From Sapria himalayana (taxonomy: Eukaryota; Streptophyta; Magnoliopsida; Malpighiales; Rafflesiaceae), in the NCBI GenBank assembly GCA_029783825.1, contig JAREIK010005958.1, positions 1 to 64,000 on the forward strand: a DNA stretch of 64,000 bases. The letters run 5' to 3'. Below, in pieces: positions 1-13,730 of this stretch. Numbering within the stretch: the first letter of the stretch is position 1; every line of letters starts with the position of its first letter. A program made the translations under genes and the position numbers. The notes beneath the pieces are model-generated. The model saw only the letters and a list, made by a program, of their open reading frames with translations, searched no databases and was not told the DNA's origin.

Positions 1-844
1 TATATAGACATTTATTTAGTTATATAAATATATATATATAGTAATACACATATAGTTTAACAAAATCTTGTATGTTATATACGTTTAATTATAAATATTG
101 TTACATTTGATTATACATATAGTTACACATATAGTTAAACATATATTTATACAGTTAGGTTTATATATTTGTTCATTTAATTTTATATATATATACATAT
201 AGTTATGTATAGATATAAATATAGTAAAATACTTTTTATATTCTACTATATCCAAATATATATTAAATATAAGCTTTAAATTTAATATTTAAATATTATT
301 ATGCATACAACTTTTAAATTGTATAGATAGTAAGATACAATTATTTATAGTTATAAATTATTTTACATATAATATAGATAGTTATATATAATTAAACAAA
401 TAGTTATATAAAAATATATCTATACAAGTAGTGATAAGTAGTTATACATAAATATATACCACATTATAAACAAATATTTTAATTTAATTAAATGAATACA
501 TATATGTATATATAGTTGCAAATATTGTTATATTTAATTATATAGAGTGTTACATATTTATATAAATATTTTAATATAGTTATACACATAATTATAAATA
601 TGTATGTATTTCAGGATATAATTATATTTAACATTTATAAAGGTATAAATTTAGTAAAATATAATTATATATAGTTATATATTAGTATACATATAGTATA
701 TATTTTTTTGAAATATAGTTATATAGAATTATACATATAGTTATATATTATTATATAGTTAAAATTTAGTTATATAAAGTTATAATATAGTTATAAAAGT
801 AGTTAACTTTATTATACATATAGTTATAAATACATTTATATAAT
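1..844. other. AT-rich intergenic sequence
   Basis: No coding potential is seen. The stretch is almost pure A/T, with many short TATAGTTATA-like words and no clear tandem period. Part of it (about 310-600) recurs at 45.7-46.0 kb and is listed separately. Confidence 0.7.
310..600 (+). repeat. Dispersed AT-rich repeat, copy 1
   Basis: This segment matches 45,735-46,045 in the same orientation. Shared words in the same order include GTAAGATACAATTATTTATA, then ATACAAGTAG, TAGTTATAC, ATTATAAACAAATAT, ATATGTATAT and ATACACATA. The copies are diverged by substitutions and small indels. The family is not identified. One copy lies upstream of a CACTA terminus and the other inside the 33.4-47.1 kb element, so it is probably internal transposon sequence. 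Confidence 0.6.
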
Positions 845-1700
845 ATGACATATGATTATATAATTAAACATGTGTGTCTATATAATATTTGTGAATAAAA
901 TATTTTTATAAATGTTACTTAAAATAATATTATATTTAAATGTAACACTTTTATAAATACTATATTGTATATATATCACATTTATATAAACATTATAAAT
1001 ATTCTATATTTATATAAAAAAATATGTAATATAAATAATTACAAAATTGTATTATAATTTAATATTACATAATTGTTATATAAGAAAATATATAAATGGA
1101 TAGTTTAATGTAAATTTTGTATAGGTATTTATAAACATTATATGTTTATATAAACATATCAATGTGTATTTATAATATAATCCATTTATATATATTAAAG
1201 TATAGACATTTATACATAATATCATTCGATTATATAAATGTATAAAAGTGTATATATACTGTTATAGACATTTAAGATTAACATTAATTAAAAGTTTGAT
1301 TTAACATAAATCATAATATTTATTAAAGTATAGACATTTATACATAATGTCATATGATTATATAAATATAAACCATTAGCATTAAGATTATTCAGATGCA
1401 GACATAATGTAATTGAAATCAAAATCACTAAAAACCTAAAAATATAAATCATGGATTAACAAATTTTAAAAAATGAAAAATTATAGTTTAATTAATTGTG
1501 TCGAGCCGAAATAATGTTAGGTTAAAAAAATCGAAGCAAAAATTAAGAAATTAGGAGGAGAAAAAAAACATAATACCCTAATTTACTAAAACGAAATTCT
1601 GAATATCTATATATAATTTAGAGAGACGAATATGTATATAAGCAATTTGAAGTAGAAGAACAAAGAAAAACTTACCTGGATTTAAAAGTAAGATTAAAAT
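845..1700 (+). repeat. Transposon-internal repeat, copy 1
   Basis: This block is collinear and in the same orientation as 12,840-13,730. Strongest shared stretches are TATATATATCACATTTATAT, ATATAAATGGATAGTTT, ATATAAACATATCAATGT and ATATATATTAAAGTATA. Weaker similarity continues through AAATTAGGAGGAG and CTGAATAT to a minus-strand splice-donor-like sequence (CTTACCTGG here, CTTACTTGG in the other copy). Both copies lie 1-2 kb inside a CACTA-type terminus, so I infer that they are remnants of the same element, possibly including a minus-strand transposon gene. Confidence 0.6.
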
Positions 1701-1839
1701 TTTTGTGTTTTCGTGCTTACAGTCAGCTCTGATTCGGAAAAACGATAGAGTTTCGATAATTTAGGGTTAAATGACTTAGTAAATAATTTTCAAATCAAAA
1801 AATTAATACAATAAAATAACTGACCAAAATTATGATCAG

Positions 1840-2640
1840 TAAATGATCGGTGATAAAAAATCTATAAAGTTGTGGAAATCACTTTATCGACCAATTTTAA
1901 TGTTGATATGTTTTTGGTCGTTAAATGGTCGGTAATTAGTCAACAATTTCTATTAGCTATTTCTATCCTAATTTACAAACCAATTTCTGACCAATAACTT
2001 TGGTCGAGAGTTATGGTGGGTATTGTCATGAAAAGTTTAGTAATTACCGACCTAAATATTCTGCTGGTAGTTTGGTCTGTAATTATGATCTTATAAATAT
2101 ATTGGATCACCATTGTCTTGACCTTTTTTTATGGTTATAAATTTTATGTCGTTAAATCGTTGGTAATCTTTCGAGAATATTTTTGCTATTTCCCCCCTAA
2201 TTTGCAGACCATAATCCTGACTTAATATATTTTGCTGATAGTTTGTTGGGAATTTGGTCGAGAGAATTTTTCTCCAATGCGCCTCTTTGGATCTCTAAAT
2301 TGGTCGTGATTTGGTCCATAAATACCAACCTATATATTTGGTCGTAAATGGTTGGTAAGTACAAAGATAATAATAACTTGAAAAAATATGGTAACGACCA
2401 ATTATAGTAATAGGTTGTTAAATGGTCGGTAATATGTTCGATAACCACTTTGTACACTGATTTCTGACCAAAAATATTTGGTCGGTAATTATGATTGGTC
2501 TTTGGTCACAAATTTGGTCGGTAGTAATTTTTTTTCCGATATACTTTTTTGGTTGCTAACTTGTAAGTTTTTGGTCGGTAATTACATACCAAATATTTTG
2601 GTCAGTATTTTAGTTGGTATTATCATATTTTTTAGTAGTG
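1840..2640 (+). mobile_element. CACTA-type terminus with GGTCGGTAAT subterminal repeats
   Basis: The block carries many short motifs of the form (T)GGTCGGTAAT(TA) and their relatives (TTGGTCG, ACCGACC, CTGACCA), for example near 1,925, 2,420, 2,480, 2,515 and 2,572. It ends in ATTTTTTAGTAGTG (to 2,640), the reverse complement of the CACTACTAAAAAAT terminus. Dense subterminal motifs plus a CACTA terminus are characteristic of En/Spm-type DNA transposons. The element lies to the left and its other end is not identified. The GATA array begins at the next base. No transposase is visible. Confidence 0.75.
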
Positions 2641-4565
2641 ATAGATAGATAGATTGATTGATAGAATGACAAAAGGATAGATAGAAAGATACATAGATAA
2701 ATAGATAGATTAACATATAGATAGAAAGATAGAAAGATAGAAAGATAGATAGGCAAATAGAGAAACCAAAAGACAGACAGATAGACAAACTAATAGATAG
2801 ACAGATAGACAGACAGATAGGCAGACAGATAGACAAACATATAGATAGATAGACAAATAGAAAGAAAGATAGATAAGCATATAGATAGACAGAAAGATAG
2901 ACATACAGAAAGATATATAGATATATAGACAAATAAATAGACATATATATAAATAGATAAACAAACATATACATGAATAGATTGACAGAAAGATAGACAT
3001 ATAGAAAGATAAACAGACAGATAGAGATATTGAAAAATAGATAGAGAGAGACAAATAGATAGATAGATAGATAGATAGACAAACAAGATAGATAGAAAGA
3101 TAGATAGATAGATAGACAAATATATAAATATATAGATAGACAGACAGACATATAAACAGACAAATAGATAGACATATAGATGAAAAATAGACAGATAGAT
3201 AGACAGATTGATATACAAATAGATAGATAAATAGACAGATAGATAGACATATAGATAGATAGATAGACAAACATATAGATAGATATATAGGTATATAGAT
3301 AGATGGATATATAGATAAATAAATATATAGATAGATAGTTAGATAGACATATAGATAGATAGATAGATAGTCAGATAAATAGATAAGTAGATAGATAGAT
3401 AATTAGATAGACAAGTAGATTGACATATAGATATACAAATATATTTATAGATTAAATATATATAGACATACATATAGATAAATAGATATATAGATAGATA
3501 GATAGAAAGATAGACAGATAGACAAGATAGATAGACATATAAATAGACATATAGATAGATACATATACAAACATATAGATAGAGAGATAGATATACATAT
3601 AGATTAATATATATATATATATAGACAAATAGATAGTCATATAGATAAATAGATAGATATAGATAAATAGATAGACATATAGATAGAAAATATATTGATA
3701 TATTGAAAGATATATAGACATACAAATAGATAAATAGATATATAGATAGATAGATAAATAGTTAGACATATAGATAGACAGATTGATAGACAGATAGATA
3801 GATAGAGAGAGAGAGATAGATAGATAGATAGATAGACAGACAGATATATACATATATAAATAGATAGATAGATAAATAGATAGATAGACCGAAATATATA
3901 TAAATAAATAGATAGATAAAAAAATAGTTAGACAAATTGAAAGATAAAGATAGATAGATAGAAATATAGAAAGATTAATAGATCAATTGATAGATCAACT
4001 GATAGATAGATATATAGAAAAATAGATAGATAGACAAATAGATAGAGAGATAGATTTATAGACAAAAAGATTCACAAATAGTTAGATAGATAATTACATA
4101 GATAGATAGACAAATAGATAGATACATAAACAGATTGATTGATTGATTGATTGACAAATAGATAGATATATAGATTGATCTAAAGACATAAAGATAATTA
4201 GATTGATAGACACCTTGATAAATAAACAAATAGACATATAGATAGTTAGAAAAACAAATTGATATAGAGATATATATATATATATACACATAAATAGATA
4301 TACATATATAAATATAGATAGCTAGACAAATAGATAGACAAATAGATATATAAACATATAGATATATAGATAGACATATATATGGACAGATAGATAGATA
4401 CAAAGATAGATACACATATAGATATAGAGAAATATAGGAAGATATATAAAGAGATAGATATAAAGATAGATATATCAAATGATATATATATATATATAAA
4501 GATAGATAGATAAATGAAAAGATTGATAGATAGATAGACAGACAAATAGATATACAAATACATAG
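2641..4565 (+). repeat. Degenerate GATA tetranucleotide array
   Basis: Nearly continuous GATA units are mixed with GACA, GAAA, GATT and CATA variants, starting directly after the CACTA-type terminus. Minus-strand ORFs across it translate as cyclic S-I-Y-L because TATC repeats have no stop in any frame. They are not genes. Confidence 0.97.
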
Positions 4566-4569
4566 GCAC

Positions 4570-4615
4570 ATAAATATATATCTAATGATTGCCTTTTAGG
4601 GCATACTCTAGTATA
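4570..4615 (-). other. Short non-repeat spacer at the GATA/TATC switch, resembling a copia LTR start
   Basis: About 45 bp of non-tetranucleotide sequence separate the GATA array from the TATC array. On the minus strand it contains AGTATGCCCTAAAAGGCAAT. From memory this resembles the start of plant Angela/Tork-lineage Ty1/copia LTRs, which typically carry TATGCCCTAGAGGCAATAAT. It may be a relic of an LTR element around which the polarity change formed, but it is too short to be certain. Confidence 0.35.
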
Positions 4616-4931
4616 TCTGTCTATATTTTTATCTATCCATTTATCTTTCAATGTGTCAATCTGAAAAATTATCTATCTATCAATCTGTCTATTTGTGTAA
4701 CTATCTAAGTATCGAGCTATCTGACAATCTATCTATCGATGTGTATAACAATATAATTATCTTTTAATCTATCGGTCTACTTATCTATTTATCAATATAA
4801 TTATATATCTATCTATTTGTTAATATATCTATCTGTCTAACTATTTATATGTATATCTTTCTATTTTTCTATCTATCTATCTATCCGTTTGTCTATCTAT
4901 CTATCTATTTGTCTATTTTTTTGTGTATCTA

Positions 4932-4994
<63 letters not shown>

Positions 4995-5680
4995 GTCAAT
5001 ATGTCTATCTAACTTTTTATTAATCTATATATCAATCTATATAACTATCAATATATCTAATGTCTATCTATTAATCAATTTATCAGTCTATATGACTATT
5101 TGTCTATCTATCTATATGTATATTTGCCTATCTATCTATCTATCTACTTATGTGACGATCTTTGTATTTGCCTATCTATCTTCTATTTATCTGTGTATCT
5201 ATCTATATATCTATCTATTTATATGCCTATATACCTATCGGTCTATCTATCTATTTATCTATTTAAATTTATGTGTATCTTTCATATCTCTCTATTTATT
5301 TATCTACATGTGTATTTATTTATCTATATATACATCTATCTTTATATGTATCAATCTATCTATCTATCTATCCAACTATATTTTTATCTTCCTGTCTATA
5401 TGTCTCTATATATATTTATGTGTGTGTTTTATCTATGTATTAATCAATCTATCAATCTATATGTCTCTCTATTTATCTGTCTGACTATCTAACTTTATAA
5501 CATTCTAATTGTCTATTTGTTAATTTTTTTTATCTATCTAACCATCTTTCTATGTTTCATTCTTTCTGTGTATCAATCTATGAGTCTATCTATCTATCAA
5601 TATATCAAGCAACCTATTTATCTATCAGTCTACTAGTTTATATTTCAATTCTCTATCTATGTATCAATCTATTTTATATA

Positions 5681-5721
<41 letters not shown>

Positions 5722-8700
5722 GTCTATCTTTCTATTAGTCTAAATGACTTTCTATCTATTTTTATAACTCTCTATATATCTGTCTGTCGATTAGTCTACT
5801 TGTCTATCTATCTATTTCTTTATCTATCTATCTAACTATCTATGTATGTATGTATGTATCTATCTATCTATATGTTTATATATCTATATGTCTATCTATC
5901 TATCTATCTATCTATTTGTCTATTAGTTTATTTGCATATCTATCTATCTATATATCTATTTATATATCTATCTTTCCATCTATTTATCTATCTATTTTCC
6001 TATTGATCTATCTATTCATCTATCTGTCAATATGTATATCTATCAATCTTTCATCCTGCTGATCTACATATCTTTTTATTAGCATATATACTTGTCTAAC
6101 TATTTGTCTATATATCTATCCTTCTATCTATATATCTATCTATTTGTCTATCTATCTATCGATCTATCTGTCTATCTATCTATCTATCTATGTATTTGTC
6201 TATCTATTAATATTTCTATCTATCTATCGATTTATCTTTTTATGTCTATTTGTCTATCTTTCTATTAGTCTAAATGTCTTTCTATCTATTTTTATAACTC
6301 TCTATATATTTGTCTGTCGATTAGTCTACCTGTCTATCTATCTATTTATTTATCTATCTATCTAACTATCTATGTATGTATGTATGTATCTATCTATATG
6401 TTTATATGTCTATATGTCTATTTATCTATCTATCTATCTACCTATCTATTTGTCTATTAGTTTATTTGCATATCTATCTATCTATCTATATATCTATTTA
6501 TATATCTATCATTCCATCTATTTATCTATCTATTTTCCTATTCATCTATCTATTCATCTATCTGTCAATATGTATATCTATCAATCTTTCATCCTGCTGA
6601 TCTACATATCTTTTTATTAGCATATATACTTGTCTAACTATTTGTCTATATATCAATCCTTCTATCTATATATCTATCTATTTGTCTATCTATCTATCTT
6701 TCTATCGATCTATCTGTCTATCTATCTATCTATCTATTTATTTGTCTATCTATTAATATTTCTATCTATCAATCGTTTTATCTTTTTATGTGTCTGTGTG
6801 TAACAGTCTATGTATCGCTAAACCCATCAATCTTTCTATCTTTGTATATTTTATATTTCTAATTATTTATCTAACTACTGATATATCACTTTTTCTGTCT
6901 ATCTATTTATCTATCTATCTTCTTATCTATTTATCTGTATATTTGTCTAACTATCTATCTATCATTTATCTATATATATGTCAATTTTTGTATCTATACA
7001 TCTATTTATCTATCTATCTAACAAAATGTTTATCTGTCTATCTACCTTTCTATCTATATATCTATCTAACTAACTAACTATTTATGTCTTTATATGTTTA
7101 TCTTCCTCTTTGCCAATATATTGTTTTCTATCATTCTATCTCTATATTTGTTTTTCTATCTATCTGACTATCTATCTATATATCTATCTATTTGTCTATG
7201 TATCTATCTGCTTATATATTTTTCAATCAATCAATCTATCTATCAATCTATCTATTTGTCTGTCTGTCTATCTGTCTATCTATCTATCGATCTATCTATA
7301 TATTAATATTTTTATCTATATTTCTATATGTCCATCTAATTGTTTATCTATCTACCTATCTATTTAAATATCTATCTAATTGTCTATATATCTATTGATC
7401 TATCTATATATATATTTATTTAATTTTCTATCTTTCTATCTATTTATCTATCTAAGAAAATATCTATCTATCTAACTATCTATGTGTCTATCAATCTATT
7501 TATCTATCTATCCTTCTACTTGTCTATATATATATATATATATATATATCTATCTATTTGTGTATATATCTATATGCCTATCTTACTATATGTATATATG
7601 TGTTTATGTCATATATGTCTACCTCTCTATCTGTCTCTCTTTTTATCTATTTGTCTATCTATCTTTCTATCTGTCTATATGTCTATCTATTTAACTGTCC
7701 AAATCTATAGTTATCTATCTAAGTGTCAATTTGTCAAAAATCAATATATATCTCTCTATCTATATATTTATCTATATCTATGTCCATCTATTTATCTTTC
7801 TATCTATCTTTTTATGTATATGTTTATGTGTTTATCTATCTATCTATTTAACTATCTATCTATTTTTCTATTTGTCTATCTAACTAACTACCTATTTGTT
7901 TAACTATCAATCAATCTTTCAATCTAACTATTTGTCTATCTACCTTTCTACCTATGTGCTTATCCATCTATCTATCTATATGTTTATTTTCATATCTATC
8001 TTTATGTCTATTTATCTATTATTCTAATTTTCAATCAATCAATCAATATTTGTATATCTATTTATCAATCTATCTGTCTATGTATCTATCTCTCTATTTG
8101 TCTACATGTTTATCTTTGTTTCTATCTATCGATCATCATGTCAATAGGTCTATCTATGTATTTTTTTATTTTTCTATCAGTCTATCTATCTGTCTAAATA
8201 TTATATTTCTTTTTGTATATCTATCTATCTGTAAACATATTTTTTTATATATGTATCTATCTGTATATCTCTATATCTCTCTATCTATTTATTTATCTAT
8301 ATACAAATCTATATATCTTTTTATCTATCTATTTGAATAGCTATCTAGCGGTCTATCTTTTTATATATCTTTATATTTTTTGTCTATCTATTTGTTTATT
8401 TGTCTATCTTTAAATATTCTATATGTCTATCTATCTATCTATCTATCTATCAGTCAATCCTTCTATTAGTTTATATGTCTATTTGTCAATTTGTCCATCT
8501 ATGTAACTATTTTCAAAGTATCTATCTATCTTTCTATCTTTTTATCTACCAATTTGAGTTTCTATCTATCTAACTATCTAACTATCTAACTATCTGTCTA
8601 TCTATCTGTCTATCTATCTATTTTCCTATGTCACTATCTTTATAGTTGTCTATCTATCTATCTATCAATTTATCTATCTATCTTTCTATCATCTTTGAAT

Positions 8701-8911
8701 CTATTTATCTATCTATCTGTTTATCTGACTATCAATCTATATGTCTATCAATTGATCAGTCTATCTATGTATCAATATATCTATCTATTAGTCTATTAGA
8801 CTATTAGTTTATTAGTCTATCAGTCTATCAGTCTATCAGTCAATTAGTCTATCTATCTATCTATTTAATTATTTATCTGTCTATCTTTTTATATGTCTAT
8901 TTATATATCTG

Positions 8912-8942
<31 letters not shown>

Positions 8943-9492
8943 CTATCTATTTATCTATCTATCTATCTATCTATCTATCTGTCTGTATAACTATCTATCA
9001 AAATGTCTGTCTATCTATCTATCTTTCTATATGTTTATCTATTTATCTGTCTATCTATCTTTCTATCTATCTGTCTATATGTCAATCTATCAAATTTTCA
9101 AAATTTTTATATGTCATTCTATCTATCTATCTATTGAACTATCTAAATATCTATCTTGCTATCTATCTATCTATCTCTCTAGCTACATTTCTAACATTTA
9201 GTATAATAGCCAATCTCACAATCTATTTATTTATATATCTATCTATCCAATTATTTATTTATCTATCATTATGTATATCTATTTATCTATCTCTTTATCT
9301 GACTATCTATTTATCTCTATCTCTTTTAATCTATCTATCTGTTTGTATGTCTATCTATCTATCAATCTATTTGTTTATCTATTTACCTATCTATCAATAT
9401 TTCTATCTTTCTATTTATTTATCTTTATATCCGTCAATGTATCTATCTATTTGTGTATCTATATATTTATGATTTCTTATTTCTATCTATTA

Positions 9493-9537
<45 letters not shown>

Positions 9538-11081
9538 ATCTATATCTATGATTTATCTATCAATCTTTATATTTGTCTATCAATATATTCTTTAAATGTT
9601 TATATGTCTAGATATTTATCTATCTAACTTTCGAACTATCTATCTTTATATCTATTTATCTGTATAACTATCTAACTATTTTTTTTATATTAGTCAATCA
9701 ATCAATATATCTATCTATCTATATATCTTTCTATAAATCAATAACATTATATGTATATCTATCTATCATTCTATCTGTCTTTCTGTCTATCTATCTATCT
9801 TTGATATAACTGACTGTCTATCTATTTATCTTTATATCAATCTGTCTATATTTTTATCAATCTGTTAATCTATCTATTTATTTATCTATTTATCTGACCA
9901 TTTGTGTATCTTTCAATCTATATACCAATGTATCTATCTATATATTTATCTAATTATCAATCTGTCAAAGTAAATATCTGTCTATATGTCTAACTATCTA
10001 TATGCCTATTTGTTAATCTATCTATCTATCTATCTATCTACCTCACTAGCTAATATTTATCTAATTATATATTTATCTATCTATTTGTCTAACTATCTAA
10101 GTATATATCTATTAATATGCCTAAATATCTATCTTTCTATCTAACTATCAATATCTCTATCTATTTAATTATCTTTCTATCTATCAATCTATTTAACTAT
10201 ATGTCTAATTAGTAATCTATCTATTTATTTATCTATATACCTATCTATTTACCGATCTATTTGTCTATCTAGCTATATTTTATCTATCTATCTGTCTATG
10301 TATCTATTTATCTATCTAACTATTAAAATAACTATCTATCTATCTATCTATCTACATATTTGCTTATCTATTTATCTTTCTTTCTTTCAATCTCTATATG
10401 TGTATATCTGCCTATATTCTGATATATCGATCTGTCTATAGATCTATATTTTGTCAATATGTATATCTATTTATCTATCTATCTTGTTATATCTTTATCT
10501 ATATATGTGTGTGTATATCTATTTTTCTATCTGCAATTCTTTATATCTATTTATTTATCTTTGATATATCGATCTATTTTTATAACTATCTATATGACTA
10601 TCTGTTAATCTATCTATATGTCTTTCTATCTATTTATATAATGGTTATTATATATATATTTATATATCTATCTATCTATTTGTCTAACTGTTTAATTATC
10701 TATCTATTTATTTTCCTAACTATCTATCTATCTATCTAGCTATCTATCTATCTCTCTAACTATTTAATTGTTTTTTTATCTATCAATCAATCAATCAATC
10801 TATCTGTCTAAATGTAAATCTGTCTATCTATTTATCAATATATTTGTTTATCTATATTATATATATCAATTTATTTGTATATCTAGCTATCTAATTATCT
10901 ATCTATTTGTCTATCTAACTATTTATCAATCAGTCTATATGTCTATCTATCAATCTACTAATATGCTTATCTATCTATCTTTCTATATCTTTATCTGACT
11001 ATTTGTCTATCTATCAATATTTCTATATTACTATTTGATTATCTATCTGCATATCTTTCTATATATCAATAATTCTATCTA

Positions 11082-11144
<63 letters not shown>

Positions 11145-11545
11145 ATCTAAATATCTATCTTTCTATCTATCTAAAAATATATGTGTGTATCTATATATTT
11201 TTTATTTTCCTATCTCCTAATTATCTGTCTATTTTTCTATCTATCTATCTGACTATTTATCTATCTATATATCTATCTATCCGACTATTTGTGTGCTTGC
11301 CTATCTATTTTTTGTATATCTATCAATTTTTCTATCTATCCATCTATCTGTCTATCTGTAAATCTATATATCTATTTTTCTATATATATATATATTTGTG
11401 TGTGTGTGTGTGTTTATCTATTTATCTATATATCTAGCTATCTGTATAAAGATGTCAATCTATCTATCTATCTTTCTATATGTCTATCTATCATTTTATC
11501 ATTTTATCTTTCTATTTGTTTATCTATATAATTTCTGAGCACAAA
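4612..11545 (+). repeat. Degenerate TATC array (GATA on the minus strand)
   Basis: About 6.9 kb of TATC/TGTC/TTTC/AATC units run with opposite polarity to the preceding array. It contains embedded (TA)n runs (about 4,934-4,992; 5,692-5,718; 9,497-9,530; 11,090-11,140) and (GT)n runs (8,920-8,941; 11,397-11,413). Plus-strand ORFs of up to about 210 codons encode only S-I-Y-L-type strings and are rejected as genes. Confidence 0.97.
5722..6790 (+). repeat. 535-bp direct tandem duplication inside the TATC array
   Basis: Two adjacent copies, about 5,722-6,255 and 6,252-6,790, share the same irregular interruptions in order. These include TCTATTAGTCTAAATG (5,731 and 6,261), TGTCTGTCGATTAGTCTAC, GTATGTATGTATGTATC and TCATCCTGCTGATCTACATA (6,051 and 6,589). 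The offset is 530-538 bp. Shared private interruptions show a segmental duplication rather than slippage of 4-bp units. Confidence 0.9.
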
Positions 11546-12839
11546 TAGTAGCTGTCTATCTATATATTTGGAGAGTGTCTATAACTTTATTGTTTATCTA
11601 TTAAATAGATAAACATTTATATATAGATATGGGTAATGGGTATATGTCAATCTATCTAATGTGTACTAGGGGCATTATAAAACAATTTGTCAATATACAG
11701 GGATTTTATATGTGTCTTATAAAATCATTGAACATGTATTTATAGACATATCAACTATTATTTAATAGTTGATATGAATAAAGTTTTCTTAACTTTATTC
11801 ATAAGAGAAGACAAAATGACCAACTTAATAAACAAACATACATCAGCAACAAGCACCACAACTAGAAGGTTGGCTACACCAATTTGTGTTGGCTCGCAAT
11901 AAAGAAAGTTTTCTAGCATTCTTCTGGTCTCATCATGCTCTCCTCTTCTTGGTGTAGGCACAAACTACATCAATTTTAAGCCTCAAACTGCATAATTAAG
12001 GCTCAAATAGCATCAACACATCCACAAAAATTGTTATTTTAAAACAGAAACCTTTATTCACAAATAATAGTCAGCAATAGAATGCTACAATAGCATACAA
12101 ATCAAACAACTAATGCCTTATAATGTGTGAGACACTTCATTGTTCATGAATTTTGAACTCACGAGTTACTCACAAATTGTAGTTTATAATCATACCTTTT
12201 GTGTTATTTACATTTTTTATTCTTTCTATGTTATTATTGATGGAAGCACCTAACATCTAGACTGCATCAATTCATTGACCCATTATATTTTATGGGAGGA
12301 TTGCCTGTTATTTTTTTAGTCAGAGTTTTTCATCAAGTTATATTGTTGGCATAGAATTATGCATAACATCAATGCTAAAACTCTAAGGAAAACAAACCTT
12401 GAGGCATGTAAGGGTTCAAAATCCTATAAAATGAGAGAACATACATTGTGCCAAACACAGAGGACATGAGCATACATACTATAGTAATGCCCCATATACT
12501 GTTATCACTTACTGTGTGAGGTGAGCATCAACTCCATAAATATGATGTTACATGGTTATACATGATAGGAGAGTTTGTGCATGGTAGTAGGCACCTCAAT
12601 TGCACAATAGGAATTGCAGTTGTGTAGTATTGTTTTCGTTGATAGTGTGCATGGTAATGTATGGTAATATGGCACAATAGTAGGCACTTCAATTATATGA
12701 TTTGAACACAACTTCAATTTTTATGAAATATCATTTCTTCATATGATATATACATTATAAGGATAATCTCTTGTGTATGCATACAAGCATCATATTGCAC
12801 ATCACTATTATCTTAGTTGCACGTTTATATTAAAGTATA
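11546..12839. other. Intergenic sequence of normal complexity, no gene recognised
   Basis: This is moderately AT-rich, non-tandem sequence. A 67-codon minus-strand ORF at 11,758-11,961 has a hydrophobic centre but no recognisable family, and I do not call it a gene. The left edge is a ragged decay of the TATC array near 11,545-11,660. Confidence 0.55.
11747..11776. repeat. Perfect 14-bp inverted repeat
   Basis: CATATCAACTATTA and its exact reverse complement TAATAGTTGATATG are separated by two T. A second short stem (GAATAAAGTT / AACTTTATTC) follows at about 11,776. It could form a hairpin or mark the end of a small MITE. No flanking target duplication was found. Confidence 0.6.
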
Positions 12840-13730
12840 AACTTTTATATATAATTGCATATGATTATATAAATATACAAGTGTTTAGATATAATGTTGT
12901 GTTTAAAATATTTTATAAATGATACATATATATAATAATATATATGTAAGACTTTTATAAATATTATATGGTATATATATCACATTTATATAAGCATTAT
13001 AAATATTATATATTTATATAAAAATTTATATGTTATATAAATGTTTACAAATATGTATAAACATTTTATACGCTATATAAATGTTATATAAAACATTATA
13101 TAAATGGATAGTTTTATGTTAATCTTGTATAAATACTTATAAACATTTATACATATGTAAAACTATTTATATATAATCTTATATCCTTATATAAACATAT
13201 CAATGTTTATATATAATTTAATATGTTTATATATATTAAAGTATAACATTTATATATAATGTCATATGATTGTATAAATGTATAAAAGTTTAAATATAAT
13301 GTTATCTATTTATAATATTTTAGGAGACAATCAAAACAGAACTCATAAACATCGTGTTTGTTTTTTCATAAGTTACTGAAGCATAATTCATTAAGAAAAT
13401 TTTTTTTCTTAGGTAACAGAAGAATAAAATAATAAGCTTACATTTAGTATTTGAAATCCATAAAACACTAAAAAATTAATCAGTAACAGAACAAAGTTTA
13501 CATTAACCATATGTTGTTTCATTAATGGTGGAGAGTCAAAATCATATAAGTGATGTGAAAATAGAATAAAGAAAAAGAAAAATTAGGAGAAAATTAAAAT
13601 AAAATTCAAAAACTGAATATTTAGTATAAATTAAACTTTGCTAGTGGTAATCAAATTAAGAGAGAAAGATAAATATATTTAATATTCTGAAGGAGAAGAG
13701 CATTGATAATCTTACTTGGTAACAAAAAGA
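12840..13730 (+). repeat. Transposon-internal repeat, copy 2
   Basis: This is the direct-orientation partner of 845-1,700. The first about 480 bp match best. Beyond 13,330 the match is patchy but ends at the same minus-strand splice-donor-like sequence (CTTACTTGG near 13,715). It lies about 2.1 kb inside the terminus at 15,864. Confidence 0.6.

Noticed and set aside
2641..11545. CRISPR-like or phage repeat array
   Set aside because: Repeat units are 4 bp and degenerate, without spacers, in a clearly plant nuclear context.
11758..11961. 67-codon minus-strand ORF with a hydrophobic core
   Set aside because: No family recognised, no second exon or promoter visible, and it begins within an inverted repeat. 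Chance ORF is more likely.
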